Positions 32,521 to 43,195 of a DNA stretch of 64,000 nt are shown piece by piece. The notes below the pieces were generated by a model. It worked only from the letters and a program-made list of their open reading frames with translations. It ran no database searches and was not told where the DNA came from. Numbering within the stretch: the first letter of the stretch is position 1; the number at the start of each line of letters is the position of its first letter. Origin of the DNA: Doryteuthis pealeii (Eukaryota; Mollusca; Cephalopoda; Myopsida; Loliginidae). Location: the NCBI GenBank assembly GCA_023376005.1, contig CM042160.1, forward strand, positions 83,444,538-83,508,537. Direction: 5' to 3'. Both the position numbers and the translations under genes were made by a program.

Positions 32521-32850
32521 CAGACTATTGTCCTCATCTTCATTGTTATCTGTATAACGTTTTTTTTTTCAGATGTGCCCTCCAGCCTTCTTCAGGTATT
32601 TCTTGTCGAACTCGGGAACCTTCTTGTCGTAATTGGGAGCCATCATGGAACTTCGAACCTAACCCTTCATTCAGTCCACGGAGGTATCCTGTTCTCATTC
32701 TGCTAACCATAGCTGCGGTATTAAGCTGTGTTAATTATTATTCTATGTTACTACTGCCCCTGACCAGGATTGAACCTGCAGTCTAGAGATAACTGTCACT
32801 TAGAACTGTCTTAACCTAACTCCATTATCCACTAGGCCATGTGTCCAATT
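32521..32850 (-). mobile_element. SINE E (tRNA-derived), full length
   Basis: On the minus strand: A box TGGCCTAGTGG, B box GGTTCAATCCTGG, body AGGATACCTCCGTGGACTGA and GGTTCGAAGTTCCATGATGG. Tail CCTGAAGAAGGCTGGAGGGC, then ACATCTG and AACAATGAAGATGAGGACAA. A 96-104 codon frame on the plus strand through this region is a by-product. Confidence 0.8.
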
Positions 32851-32852
32851 GG

Positions 32853-33290
32853 ACAAGAAGGTTCGAGTTCGAAATCAAAGTTCCCGAGTTCAAGAAAGTT
32901 CCTGAGTCTGACAAGAAATACCTGAAGAAGGCCGGAGGGCACTGTTAAGTACCTGGCCGCCATCCTTGGCCAGTTGAAAAGAACTTAAAGTAAATAAGTA
33001 AGTAAGTCCTGAGTTATAGAATCCTTTGGCAAGTGAATAAGTCCCGTAATACAATCCTACGTTCCGTCGTCCAAGAAGATCCAAGTAGTAATGATAGTAT
33101 GACCAGAAAAGCCAGTATAAATAATAATATCAGCAGCAGAACACTGCCAGTGATTGGTCAATAGGTTGGTCACATGATCTAAGACACACCTTATAACCAG
33201 AAAAGTCAACAGGCACATCGGCCAAACATTGTACAGATAACAATGAAGATGAGGACAATAGTCTGAATAATATAAATAATACTAATCATT
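32853..33290 (+). mobile_element. SINE E, interrupted, head-to-head with the previous copy
   Basis: The body-to-tail part (GGACAAGAAGGTTCGAGTTC, AAGTTCCCGAGTTC, ATACCTGAAGAAGGCCGGAG) ends at about 32946. The last tail segment, GTACAGATAACAATGAAGAT, reappears at 33228-33272. The intervening 280 bp contains unrelated sequence. With 32521-32850 it forms an inverted pair. Confidence 0.65.
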
Positions 33291-33309
33291 AAGCCTCAAC
33301 TCAAATATT

Positions 33310-33625
33310 TTGGAAGCTGGTTTGTTGTTTGTTGTTTTATAGCATATCAAACATTTTCCAGTCATTTAGAGGCTCATTACCGCTTAACTTATGCCACAGT
33401 CTTTTGGTAATGATGGGTGGTGGATGTTTGTTTGACTTTGGGGTGTGGTCATCGCAATTGGTCACGGTTGATTAGTTGGTTAATTTGTTTTACAGCATAT
33501 CAACCATTTTCTGGTCATTTAATGCTAAATCAAGTCATTTTGATAAACAAAGGACTCGGGTTGCTTACAGTACCCGCAGTTGCTTAAGTGGTCACCCAAT
33601 TAAGTATTGTAAGGCATAAAATTGG
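33310..33625 (-). mobile_element. SINE-tail repeats (family J), two partial copies
   Basis: GTTGTTTTATAGCATATCAA (33331) and GTTTTACAGCATATCAACCA (33487) are two reverse-complement copies of the shared tail. The second is followed by TCATTTAATGCTAAATCAAG and a body GGGTTGCTTACAGTACCCGC...TTGCTTAAGTGGTCAC that recurs at 42895-43010. Confidence 0.6.
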
Positions 33626-33954
33626 AAATAATATTGCCACTGTGAAAATAGTTCTAAACTTTGAAAATAAAAGTTACAAATAAATATGACTGGGTGAAGA
33701 TTTAATAATTAAAAAATAAAAAATAAAAAAATTTTTTTATTTCATAATCTGTTTTAGTCATTAAAATTCATCAAAAAGAAGAAAAGATTAAAGTTACAGG
33801 GAAAGATTAGAGAAATTAGGATTAATTACTTAACTAGAATTAACAATAAGAGCTGATCTAATTAAAACTTTAAAAATAATGGAATTACTAATTATGGTAG
33901 ACATTTTAGAAAAAAAAAATTTCTCCTTAATTTGGAAACTTACTATTTATTAAG

Positions 33955-34202
33955 GGCCGGGTTAGCTCAGTCGGTAGAGCGTTCGACTAGAAACAACATG
34001 GTTCCTAGTTCGATTCCGGTCCTCGCCAACTCAGCGTATGAGTAGCACAGGGATCTGTGCGGTAAAGTAAGGAGCTGATGGTAGGTGTGGCGTTCCACCT
34101 GCCAAAACAATCTCCTTGGTCTAGCACTCGTGAAAAGGGGATAGACTCCCTCGCTGATTGGCTGATACCGACTTTAGGCTGCACCGACGACTTTTTACTT
34201 TA
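33955..34202 (+). mobile_element. SINE D, near-consensus copy
   Basis: GGCCGGGTTAGCTCAGTCGG head with A box and B box AGTTCGATTCCGG, complete body (GTAGCACAGGGATCTGTGCG, GGAGCTGATGGTAGGTGTGG), ending CGACTTTTTACTTTAC. The tRNA-like part cannot fold as a functional tRNA through the 3' acceptor, and the body follows directly, so it is a SINE and not a tRNA gene. Confidence 0.9.
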
Positions 34203-34204
34203 CT

Positions 34205-34560
34205 ATTAAGGTAGATTTTAAAAACTAAGTCAATTAACCAATTGGATTATTTATACTAATAGAATGATTAACACAATTTCTAAAGATTTATTTAATAAGT
34301 TGTACTGGTTATAAAACTTTCTTTTTTCAACTGTCTCTATTGGTCATCACTCTTTTTAGGTCATCTGCACAGCACCCAGAATCCAAACAGGACTGATTGA
34401 TGAATATATAATACATTTTAAAAAAAAATCAAACATTTAAAAAAATTAATTCATTATGTCACCTAATGAAATATTGGGATTCTTTTAAAAGGTTGATCAT
34501 TTGATTTCAATAATTACCTCCCTAAAAGTTTATAAGGTAATATTCCAGTAAAAAGGACTA
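34205..34560. other. No gene recognised
   Basis: AT-rich intronic sequence without a recognisable element. Confidence 0.5.
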
Positions 34561-34624
34561 GACCCCCCTGCCCCCGTGGTTAAAAAGGACCCACCTTCTG
34601 TGGTTTTAAATAGTCATGTATTTT

Positions 34625-34905
34625 CTTCATTCATACACAAGTGATTAGTGTTCAAGACCAGCCCCCTGCCAAAAAAACCCCCTCCAAGATTTCAATGTTG
34701 ATTTTTCAAAGCGAGTAGGCCCTCCCCACTTAGAAGAATTATGCTACACAATTTCATTCATACCCAAGTGGTTAGTATTCAAGATCAGGATACACCCCCA
34801 CCACCCTGACCCACCAAAAAAACAATAACAACTCCAAGATTTCAATGTTGATTTTTCAAAGCAAATAGGCCCTCCCCACTTGAAAGATTTAGACTACACA
34901 ATCTT
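34625..34905 (+). repeat. Tandem duplication, unit about 150 bp
   Basis: CCAAGATTTCAATGTTGATT occurs at 34684 and 34834, each followed by TTTCAAAGC and TAGGCCCTCCCCACTT, and each preceded by CATTCATAC-CAAGTG-TTAGT-TTCAAGA. The spacers differ (two C/A-rich inserts). Confidence 0.75.
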
Positions 34906-35609
34906 TCATTGCATTTTTCACCCCCTGCCACCCCACCCCACACAAATATGGTTTTATGCCAGACTAAATAAGCTAAACATGGTAAACATAATAGGACAGT
35001 ATAAGACCTCTTTTACAGCAAGCTGCTGCTGCTGCTACTACACTGCGAGAATGGCCATTATTGATTCAAGCTTTCCTCCAACTAATTATTCATGTTTTGT
35101 CATTGAGCAATTACTAGCACAACAAATCCTGCCCTATCATTGGTTAACGGATCAACCAATCAACATCCTTTGCTTACCAACTTTTTTTTTTTTTTTTTTT
35201 TGAGGTCTGACGGCTCAAGTCAGTTATCTTTCCACAACACTGACAAAATGTCACAACAGATGAACAAACCATTTCTTAGAATTGATTCAATATGGATTTT
35301 ATTATAGAAATGATTGGGAAGCAGACAGTGTTGAAATCAAAAATAAAGAATATAAAAATTAACTTGTTGGCAGATTGTACAATGTGTATGTGCGTGTAGG
35401 GGGCGGGGGCGGGACGTACACACACACAGTTGAACAGCTGCAATTACCAAAGTGATTTACTTGGCAAAATCTTTCAAATCCATCAGATGTATGTGTATAT
35501 ATCATCAGGTCAAAGTGACAGCACGAGGACCCATGGATTTCTCTCACCAACTGTCCCTAAGGTCATCTGTTCTCCGTTCTGTTCTGGCATTCACCCTGAG
35601 TTGGTTGAT

Positions 35610-35825
35610 ATTTACCACGTATCCGAGTCAGGCACAAGGCCCTGTTAATGTGGGACCACCCATGAACCGAAGCTCATGGGCGGCTGGTGCAAAAAATACG
35701 TTGATCCCATCGGCATTCCCCCTCAAGGGGGGCGCATCAGGTACCAGACAATAAACCCAGCCCTGCCCCTTAAATCGAGGGGGTAGGTGTTGCCTGGGGG
35801 AATGGCCCCCTGGGATCAACGTTGT
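35610..35825 (+). repeat. Repeat F with inverted ends
   Basis: CATGAACCGAAGCTCATGGG, then GTTGATCCCA at 35699, GACAATAAACCCAGCCCTGC, GTAGGTGTTGCCTGGGGGAA, and TGGGATCAAC at 35811. The last 122 bp is bounded by GTTGATCCCA/TGGGATCAAC, a perfect 10-bp inverted pair. Parallel to 27880-28090 (minus). A 100-codon frame at 35452-35754 ends inside it and includes a signal-peptide-like hydrophobic run, but has no support as a gene. Confidence 0.65.
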
Positions 35826-35885
35826 TAATTTCTGCGGTCCAGGGCCGAAGCCACTGGACCCCTGGCTAAAAGGCCGAGAACTAAC

Positions 35886-35906
35886 GAATTCACCTGAGGT
35901 GAATTC
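35886..35906. repeat. Perfect 21-bp palindrome around CACCTGAGGTG
   Basis: GAATTCACCT, central G, AGGTGAATTC. It contains CACCTG and its mirror. It lies just downstream of repeat F and is probably part of that element. Confidence 0.6.
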
Positions 35907-36199
35907 ATGGAAAGAGTAACAAGAGAATAGGGAATTCTCAAGCGGTCAACAATGCTGCATTCTATTCCCGGTCAGGGGAAGGAGATGCCCTTGGTTGTGG
36001 CAGATTCTCCACAGACACAGTGACAAGTATGCCAAAAGATGTTGGTTCCTGACAATGATGTCATTGCCTCTGACAGGTCCTTCACATGGCATTCAGAACC
36101 CATGCAGAACTGATTGATATAGGTTGCTGATCAAACTACTCTAGTGTGTCTATGTGTAGTTTAATCCTGGCTTTTTCAGTAGTGAATGTCTTGTTCATC

Positions 36200-36480
36200 G
36201 CACTTTGATGGTGATCCGACAGGAAGTAGTGCTTTCAGCATGAATTGACTGTAATACCTTTGTATGGCAACCAGTCAAGGAGAAGGAAAACTTTGAATTC
36301 AAACCTGTTAAACTCCACTTAAAAATTGAGCTTGTGTTGCATCCTGCTGGTATGGAGGGGTTGGGTAAATACATACACACACAAAAAGAATAATTGTGCA
36401 ATAAAACGGGAGGGGGAGGGGGAGAGAGAGAGAGAGAGAGGAGAGAGAGGGAGAGAGAGAGAGGGAGAGAGAGAGACTTT
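36200..36480 (+). mobile_element. SINE A, 3' part, followed by GA microsatellite
   Basis: TATGGCAACCAGTCAAGGAG, AAAACTTTGAATTCAAACCT, TTGTGTTGCATCCTGCTGG and GGAGGGGTTGGGTAAATACA match SINE A. The head is replaced by GATCCGACAGGAAGTAGTGC, also seen at 43025. A (GA)n tract follows at 36413-36478, just as at 43196, so the SINE end and the GA tract are duplicated together. Confidence 0.7.
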
Positions 36481-36524
36481 AGCTTTAAATGGTGGAAAAT
36501 GAAAACTTCAAAACTTCAATGTTG

Positions 36525-36815
36525 TCGGTTGGTTGGATTTTACAGCATGTTAATTCTTGTTGGGTTATTTTATGCCAAAGACATTGTTTTATTCATTCTT
36601 GATGGGTATTGAATTAAAAAAAAAAAGTAAATAAAAAAACAACAACATTTTTTTCTATTTAATCCACAGATGGGACCCAAACAGGTACTACCACTCTGGG
36701 TAAGAGTAAACCTAGGAGTTATGGCAATGAAGGGGTACTCCACATTCACCAGAGCTCCAAAATTGGAACTTCACCATTAGATGTAGTTTAACATCATACC
36801 CAGGACACTTCAAGT
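36525..36815 (-). mobile_element. SINE C-related element (variant with 'GAGCTC' body) and shared tail
   Basis: Minus strand: GGTATGATGTTAAACTACAT, GAATGTGGAGTACCCCTTCA, CCCAGAGTGGTAGTACCTGT, TTGGGTCCCATCTGTGG, then tail AAATAACCCAACAAGAATTA. A second copy is at 62285-62450. Confidence 0.65.
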
Positions 36816-37216
36816 TGTAAATAAATTTCAATTCAGAAAGAATTGACTAGGAAATAATACTCAAGATTTTTTTTCTTTCTTTTTTAAAAACTTGATCTTG
36901 ATTTTTCTAATTCAATAAAAACAGATCAGAAAGTGAATTAAATTAGCGGAAATTGGAGATGTGTTCAAGGCCATTTCCTTTTGGCCAGTAATGAACCACA
37001 TTTGAATAATCTTTTAATAAAATACTTTCTAGCATAGAACATATCACCCCCCCCCCTCTCTCTCGTACAAAACAGTTTATTTACTGCTAATTATTTGTCT
37101 GAATTTTAAGTTTAGAAGGTCAAAAAATTCACTCTGGATTGTCCAGTTCGACTCCTGGATATAAGGGTTGAATTCAGTTTGAATTCCATTAAGAATGAAT
37201 AAAACAAAACGTTTCT

Positions 37217-37250
37217 GGCATAAAATCCATCCATCCATCCATCCATCCAA
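37217..37250 (+). repeat. (CATC)n microsatellite
   Basis: About seven CATC units. Confidence 0.85.
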
Positions 37251-37577
37251 GTAAACTTTACAAAAACTGCTGATGAAGATGAGAATCAAACTCACGCTAG
37301 GTGATCCCAATGGACACCCTCTCCCCCTTTCAAAGTTTGGACCTCCAAGCTTTGAACAATATGTTTATGAAAATTTAATTAACTTTTATATATTTTCTTT
37401 TTGTACATATCACAGCATTTATTAGACATAGCAGCTACCATTTAGTTTCATCATTGGTTTTGTTATCTTCCAAAAATAATTGGTAAATTCTTAAAAAAGA
37501 ATTTTATTTGAAATGACTAAAATTAACTTGCATCGTCTCTTTTCCTAAACAATTAAGAGTAATATTTAGGTTTTTCA

Positions 37578-37893
37578 AACAGTTGTCCTCATCTTTATTT
37601 TTATATACACAATATTTCGACCAGTGTACCCTCCGACCTTCTTCAGGTGTTTCTAATTGAACGTAGAAACCTTCTCAAACTTGGGAGCCATCACAGAACT
37701 TTGAACCGAACCCTTTATTTAATCCATTGGGGTAAATTGTTCTTATTCTGTTAAACATGTCTGGATACAAGTGTTAAGCTAGGTTAAGTATTCTGTGTTG
37801 TCATCACCAGTGGTCAGGATTGAACCTGCAATCTCCTGATGACTATCACTTAGAACTGTATTAACTCAATCCCTATATTCATTTTGCCATGTA
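37578..37893 (-). mobile_element. SINE E (tRNA-derived), full length
   Basis: Minus strand: head with B box GGTTCAATCCTGACC, TTAACACTTGTATCCAGAC, TTCGGTTCAAAGTTCTGTGA, tail CCTGAAGAAGGTCGGAGGGT then ACACTGGTCGAAATATTGTG and AATAAAGATGAGGACAACTG. Same order as 32521-32850. Confidence 0.8.
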
Positions 37894-37899
37894 ACTGAC

Positions 37900-38905
37900 A
37901 AATTGTTTTAAAAAATTCAGTTGGATAATTAAAATAAATATTTTTCTTCTTTTGACGGTTATTTATTTTTAATTCATCCTAAAAATATTGATAAAAAATA
38001 AAACAAATAATATAAGTACAGTTATGGTTCTATGGTGCCATTGATATCTCAGAATCTTGGCTCCAAATGTGGGCCAACACTTTTTGTCACAGAACTGAAT
38101 GAGGATGAATTAATCTAAGCTGTGACTTTGTGTCAGCAGCTGGTTGGAAAGAGTTGCCAAGTGTTGGCAACTCAAAAACACAAGAAGACACTCTGTTGCA
38201 AAAATATAATAATTTATTTGGTACACAATTTCTGTGCATCATTATAAATCACATGTAGAATAACAGTTTGTTTGGGGGGGGGGTTTAAACAAGGATCAAT
38301 TCGCCTGGTGGTATTTTGCATAAGTGCGGTACCTGATTAGGAGAGGAATCTTAGCGTACAGTCAGTATCAAGCAGTGTCTTTTTTCTATCTAATCACTTC
38401 TATCTCCCGCTCATCCTATCACCTATGATTTCTGGAGTGTTTAAAAAGATTTCCACCCGGGAAATAATTTATTTCTATTGGTTAATTTTTTCTCTCCCTT
38501 CAATCCTTATTTTTCAACTTAAATGAAAAATTCCAAATAATTTGGGAATTTGTATTTTTCATTTGCTTAACTCTGAATATTATTTTCCATTGAATTTCGA
38601 ACGTGTTTGTTTTGTTTTGGATTTGCATACCAAGTCATAATTCAAACACATTGTTATAATCTTTTACAAGACATTGACACAAATATAACATTTAATAACA
38701 ACCACTGACATTTGTTTACATTTTTGATATGCACAACAAAATCAGTGGGTTCCACTCTTTACTGTATTTCATATTCAAATAAATGCATTTTTACCAGGTG
38801 AATTGTCATTTAGTTGATGCAACAGAAAGGTAAACATTGACAATTAAACAGTTTAATTCTGGTTTGATTAAAAATTCAGTTTAGATTATCCAAAATAAGC
38901 AGAGT
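37900..38905. other. No gene recognised
   Basis: AT-rich intron. A G9 run lies at 38273. Searched for the next Smad exon (ETPPPGY-type linker or MH2 motifs on the minus strand) and found none. Confidence 0.5.
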
Positions 38906-38915
38906 TCAACGAAAA

Positions 38916-39003
38916 ACACCTGAAGAAGGCTGGAGGGCATATCGGCTGAAACTGTGTATATAACAATAAAGATGAAGACAACAGTCCAAATAATCCAAAT
39001 AAA
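38916..39003 (+). mobile_element. SINE E tail, 5'-truncated
   Basis: CACCTGAAGAAGGCTGGAGG, GCATATCGGCTGAAACTGTG, AATAAAGATGAAGACAACAG. Confidence 0.75.
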
Positions 39004-39111
39004 TAAAATTTGAATTTTAAATTGAAGGAAGTTCAAAAAAGGAAATTATTCAGTGATTGAAAAGAAAAATTTATTTTTCTTAATAGGCAGACCATCCAAC
39101 AATTTTAAGTG

Positions 39112-39113
<2 letters not shown>

Positions 39114-39155
<42 letters not shown>

Positions 39156-40015
39156 CTCTGTATATAATCTAAAAGGTTTATTATACATTGACCTCTCTTT
39201 AGTGATTTAAAAATTCACTGTATTTATACATACTGGATCATACAATAATAATACAGTGTGTCTTAGAAATCACATATAGAATCATCACTCACTACCAAGT
39301 TTTGGATACCTGCCATCATATATATATATATATATAATTAAATAAAAGAGTCATGTATGTTTTGGTATGAGTTGACTCAGAAAATAGATGTCATTGAACA
39401 TTAAAATAGCGCATACACCTTTAATAATAAGGGAATGTTTATAATAAGGAAAAGTACAAAATTTAGTTTGATTTTTATTCACTGAATGCTATAATTCAAT
39501 AATTAAAAATCAATTGATTTGTGGAACTCTTCACAGTTTTTTTATAAGTTCTCAAAAAGAAATAAACTATTGATAGAATAAACAAATAATTTTCATTTGA
39601 ATTAATATGCAACATTTTCCTGCCAACAAACATGGACACATGTTTAATTCTTAGCTTCTTTTTATTGTTACATTTTTTTTTAAGGGGTAAAAAAGAAAAG
39701 AAATGAATAGAGTTGTTATCAACTCAACAGGCAATTAAAATAGGAATATAGATTGTTGTCCTATGTACAGAAAAAAAGTTTTATAAGAAATAAAATTGTT
39801 TCAAATCACTCATGAGTTTAGGGCAACATTTGTAAAAGTAATATTTTGAATGTAAAAATAAATAAACAAATATTGTAATATGCAAATACTTAGCGAATTT
39901 TAAAAAATTTGATAGGGAATTTGCTGAAGTATTTTCCTCTTTTTCCCCTTACTCTCTTATTCCCTGGTGTTCGTAAAATCCTTTTAGTCCAGTCATGGAC
40001 CAGGTGCTTCTGATA
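39114..40015. other. TA microsatellites and unannotated AT-rich intron
   Basis: (TA)n at 39114-39152 and 39319-39336. The rest has no element or exon that I can recognise. Confidence 0.5.
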
Positions 40016-40084
<69 letters not shown>

Positions 40085-40107
40085 TAGAGAGAGAGAGAGA
40101 GAGAGAG
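40016..40107 (+). repeat. Compound (TG)n(TA)n(GA)n microsatellite
   Basis: Three dinucleotide tracts in direct succession, about 90 bp. Confidence 0.95.
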
Positions 40108-40319
40108 TGATTGAAAATATACCCTTATATATTAATTTTTTCTTTTATTTAGTTTTTCAAAATCTAATGCATTCTTTTTTTTTATCTCTCTAGAAATAAA
40201 CTGTTTGCAAATTGTAGTGTTCCTTCCTTAATAGCGAGTTGTTGGTCATGAATTCGGGGGGAGGGGGTGTTCTACAAAGAAAATCTCAAACACCGAAACA
40301 AAAGTTTTTAAATGTTGCC

Positions 40320-40530
40320 AGGAGTTTTTTTTTTTTTTTTATTATTCCCTTTTTCTTTGTTTTTTTTGTAAATAAATAGTTTTATCCAGTCTGGAGTGAA
40401 ACCAAATTAAAAAAAAAATTTATAAAAAAAAAAAAAAAAAAAAGAAAGAAAAAGAAAGAAAAAGAAAGATATATATATATAATAAATAAATAAATAAAAA
40501 TAAATAAAAATAAATAAATAAAAAGTAAAA
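40320..40530. repeat. Poly-T, poly-A and (TAAA)n block 3' of the Smad exon
   Basis: T18 at 40326, A21 near 40424, (GAAA)n, then (TAAA)n up to 40524. It lies immediately downstream (minus-strand sense) of the splice donor at 40544. On the minus strand this is T-rich intron sequence. Confidence 0.8.
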
Positions 40531-40542
40531 CCGAAGTTAATT

Positions 40543-40544
40543 AC
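40543..40544 (-). promoter_or_regulatory. Splice donor of the linker exon
   Basis: Minus-strand CCAG|GTAATTAAC. Phase 1. Confidence 0.85.
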
Positions 40545-40688
40545 CTGGTATATTGAAAGTATTTTCATCAACTCCAGCAGGGAAATCCGTGTTTGGTACT
40601 GTAGTTGCATAGTCATTTAATGGTGGGAAGCTTTCCCTCGGAGGAATCTCATTGGGCTGGTGTCGAGGAACCAAAACCGGGGGAAGAA
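40545..40688 (-). CDS. Smad2/3: Smad2/3 exon: end of MH1 domain and start of linker
   Basis: Smad2/3 is the receptor-activated Smad of TGF-beta/activin signalling. It is phosphorylated by type I receptors, pairs with Smad4 and regulates transcription in the nucleus. This 144-nt exon is bounded on the minus strand by a T-rich tract and CTGCAG acceptor (ending at 40689) and a CAG|GTAATT donor (from 40544). Entering in phase 1, it translates to (V)[47 protein letters not shown], then the first base of the next codon. LPPVLVPRH is the conserved end of MH1; the PPL-DY...P-NT-FPAG pattern is specific to the Smad2/3 subgroup linker and is absent from Smad1/5/8. It joins in frame to the exon at 60436-60629, giving [15 protein letters not shown]. 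The next exon should begin with the ETPPPGY phosphorylation and WW-binding motif, which I did not find in this window. The identification is strong; Smad2 versus Smad3 is not meaningful for an invertebrate single gene. Confidence 0.95.
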
Positions 40689-41072
40689 CTGCAGAAAAAA
40701 TATCAGTGTAAATCAGTGTGGTACGAGAGCGAGACCGAGAAAAAGAAAGTGTTTTCATGGCGCTGATGAGTGGACTAAAGTTATGGTACCAACCAGCAAT
40801 GACAGGACGGACACAACAAATAATGAAGACTTGGAAAATTTTCTATTGACACTGAGCAATTATCAGTTTCTGTGATAGTTGACTTGTAAGCTGGGTAAGA
40901 CAACCCCCCCCCCACTCAGGTGTTGATTGGAGACGCACTGAATTGAGCACAGTAAAAACAAATGAATAAATAAATGAATAAAATAAAATAAACAACAGGA
41001 CACAACAATTGAAAAAGAAACAACTCAGCCAACAAATAAGATATTATTCTTAGTGCAAAGGAAGAACATATT

Positions 41073-42477
41073 TATAGATAGATATAAAGTGAGATATAGA
41101 GATTGATATGAACAGGCTGAGATAGATAGATCGGTAGATCGATAGATATTGATAGATCGGTAGATAGATATGAACAGGCTGAGATCGGTAGATAGATAGA
41201 TAGATATGAACAGGCTGAGATCGGTAGATCGATAGATATAGATAGATAGACAGATAGATATGAACAGGCTGAGATAGATAGATAGATAGATATGAACAGG
41301 CTGAGATAGATAGATCGATAGATATAGATAGATATGATAGATAGATAGATATAGATAGATCGATAGATATGAACAGGCTGAGATCGGTAGATAGATAGAT
41401 AGATATGAACAGGCTGAGATAGATGATAGATAGATCGATAGATAGATAGATAGATATGAACAGGCTGAGATCGGTAGATCGATAGATATAGATAGATCGG
41501 TAGATAGATAGATAGATATGAACAGGCTGAGATCGGTAGATCGATAGATATAGATAGATCGGTAGATAGATAGATAGATATGAACAGGCTGAGATCGGTA
41601 GATCGATAGATATAGATAGATCGATAGATAGATAGATATGAACAGGCTGAGATCGTAGATCGATAGATATAGATAGATCGGTAGATAGATAGATAGATAT
41701 GAACAGGCTGAGATCGGTAGATCGATAGATATAGATAGATATGAACAGGCTGAGATCGATAGAGATAGATATAGATAGATCGGTAGATAGATAGATATGA
41801 ACAGGCTGAGATAGATAGATATAGATAGGTAGGTAGATCGATAGATAGATATAGATAGGTAGGTAGATCGATAGATAGATATAGATAGGTAGATCGATAG
41901 ATAGATATAGATAGGTAGGTAGATCGATAGATATAGATAGATATAGATAGGTAGTAGATCGATAGATATAGATAGTAGGTAGGTAGATCGTATAGATCGA
42001 TAGATATAGATATAGATATAGATAGATAGGTAGATCGATAGATATAGATATAGATAGATAGGTAGATCGATAGATATAGATATAGATAGATAGGTAGATC
42101 GATAGATATAGATATAGATAGATAGGTAGATCGATAGATATAGATATAGATAGATAGGATAGATAGATATAGATATAGATATAGATCGATAGTAGGTAGG
42201 TAGATCGATAGATAGGTAGATAGATCGATAGATAGGTAGATAGATCGATAGGTAGGTAGATCGATAGATAGATAGATAGATAGGTAGGTAGATCGATAGA
42301 TAGATAGATAGATAGGTAGGTAGGTAGGTAGATCGATAGATAGAGATAGGTAGGTAGGTAGATAGATAGGTAGGTAGGTAGATCGATAGATAGATAGGTA
42401 GGTAGATCGATAGATAGATAGGTAGGTAGATCGATAGATAGATAGGTAGGTAGGTAGATCGATAGGTAGGTAGATAA
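41073..42477. repeat. GATA satellite (1.4 kb) with a higher-order unit of about 61 bp
   Basis: Dominated by GATA/GGTA/GATC variants. Between 41110 and 41810, fourteen exact copies of GAACAGGCTGAG interrupt the array. The central ones are evenly spaced (starts 41458, 41520, 41582, 41640, 41701), giving a unit of GAACAGGCTGAG, ATCGGTAGATCGATAGATAT and (GATA)n. The distal part (41815-42470) instead alternates AGGTAGGTAGATCGATAGAT blocks. Two decayed copies (GAACAGACTGAG and CAACAGACTGAG) lie outside at 42494 and 42521. The 508-codon frame on the minus strand is a by-product of a 12-nt-compatible repeat. Confidence 0.95.
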
Positions 42478-42894
42478 GAACAAATTCAGATATGAACAGA
42501 CTGAGATAAAACTAATTATCAACAGACTGAGATAGATACATAAGTATGTGACAATGCAACTCTCTGCAATGTTCAAAAATGGTTAATTATAAAACTGTCC
42601 ATTTAAAAAAAAATTTTTTTATTTCAAATTTTTTCTTTTCAGAAAAGAAACAAAATCCAACTCTATTCCTTTTGATTTAATCCCATAAATAAATACGAAA
42701 GGCATTCTAGTTTAAAGGGGTCAGATCAAAAGTTCTTAGGCTAACCAAGATACTCTCATTGAATGTGACCAAATGAAGTTTATTTTTCAACATATTTCCT
42801 CTTGTGATCCATATACTTCTTCCATAGGTGTTGCAATGCTTGGATCCCATTGGTAAAAAAAAGAAGGTCATCAACAGCAGATATGAAGTCATCA

Positions 42895-43170
42895 TAACTC
42901 ACTTTGGGTTATTTAATGCCGAATCAAGTGATTTTGATATCAGGTTGCTTACAGTACCTGTTGTTGCTTAAGTGGTGACTTGGTTAAGTATTGAACAGGC
43001 TTATTGCTGTTTAACTTCCCTTTGGTGATCCAGAAGGAATCAGTGCTTTCAGTAATACCTTGGGGGTATGGCAACCAGTCTAGAAGGAAAACTTTCAATT
43101 CAAACCTGTTAAACTCCAAATTGACCAAAGTGTTGCATCATGATTGCATGGAGGGGTTGGGTAAATACAT
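42895..43170 (+). mobile_element. Repeat J plus SINE A 3' part
   Basis: 42900-43010 repeats the J body (GGTTGCTTACAGTACCTG, TTGCTTAAGTGGTGAC). It is followed by GATCCAGAAGGAATCAGTGC, GGCAACCAGTCTAGAAGGAA, CAAACCTGTTAAACTCC and GGAGGGGTTGGGTAAATACA of SINE A. Compare 36200-36375. Confidence 0.6.
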
Positions 43171-43192
43171 ACACACAGAAAAAGAAAAATTG

Positions 43193-43195
<3 letters not shown>

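Noticed and set aside
32416..32786. Hydrophobic 96-104 codon frames suggesting a membrane protein
   Set aside because: They read through SINE E in the antisense direction. Other SINE E copies do not keep the frame.
33955..34030. A tRNA gene with good A and B boxes
   Set aside because: The head continues into a conserved 175-bp body shared with at least eight other copies, and the acceptor stem is not closed, so it is a tRNA-derived SINE.
35452..35754. 100-codon frame with a signal-peptide-like hydrophobic run and AxA-like cleavage site, as a secreted protein gene
   Set aside because: Its C-terminal third is repeat F, which occurs elsewhere without this frame. No splice sites or downstream codons support it. 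Worth an RNA check but not a gene call.
1..40544. Downstream Smad2/3 exons (ETPPPGY linker, MH2 domain) on the minus strand
   Set aside because: Looked for complements of the ETPPPGY, WCSIAYYELN and FCLGLLSNVNRN motifs and saw none, so they are presumed outside the window.
41050..42576. 508-codon open frame on the minus strand (Tyr-Leu-Ser-Ile repeats)
   Set aside because: It is the translation of the GATA array. Open frames are forced by the repeat, composition is extreme, and there is no start context or homology.
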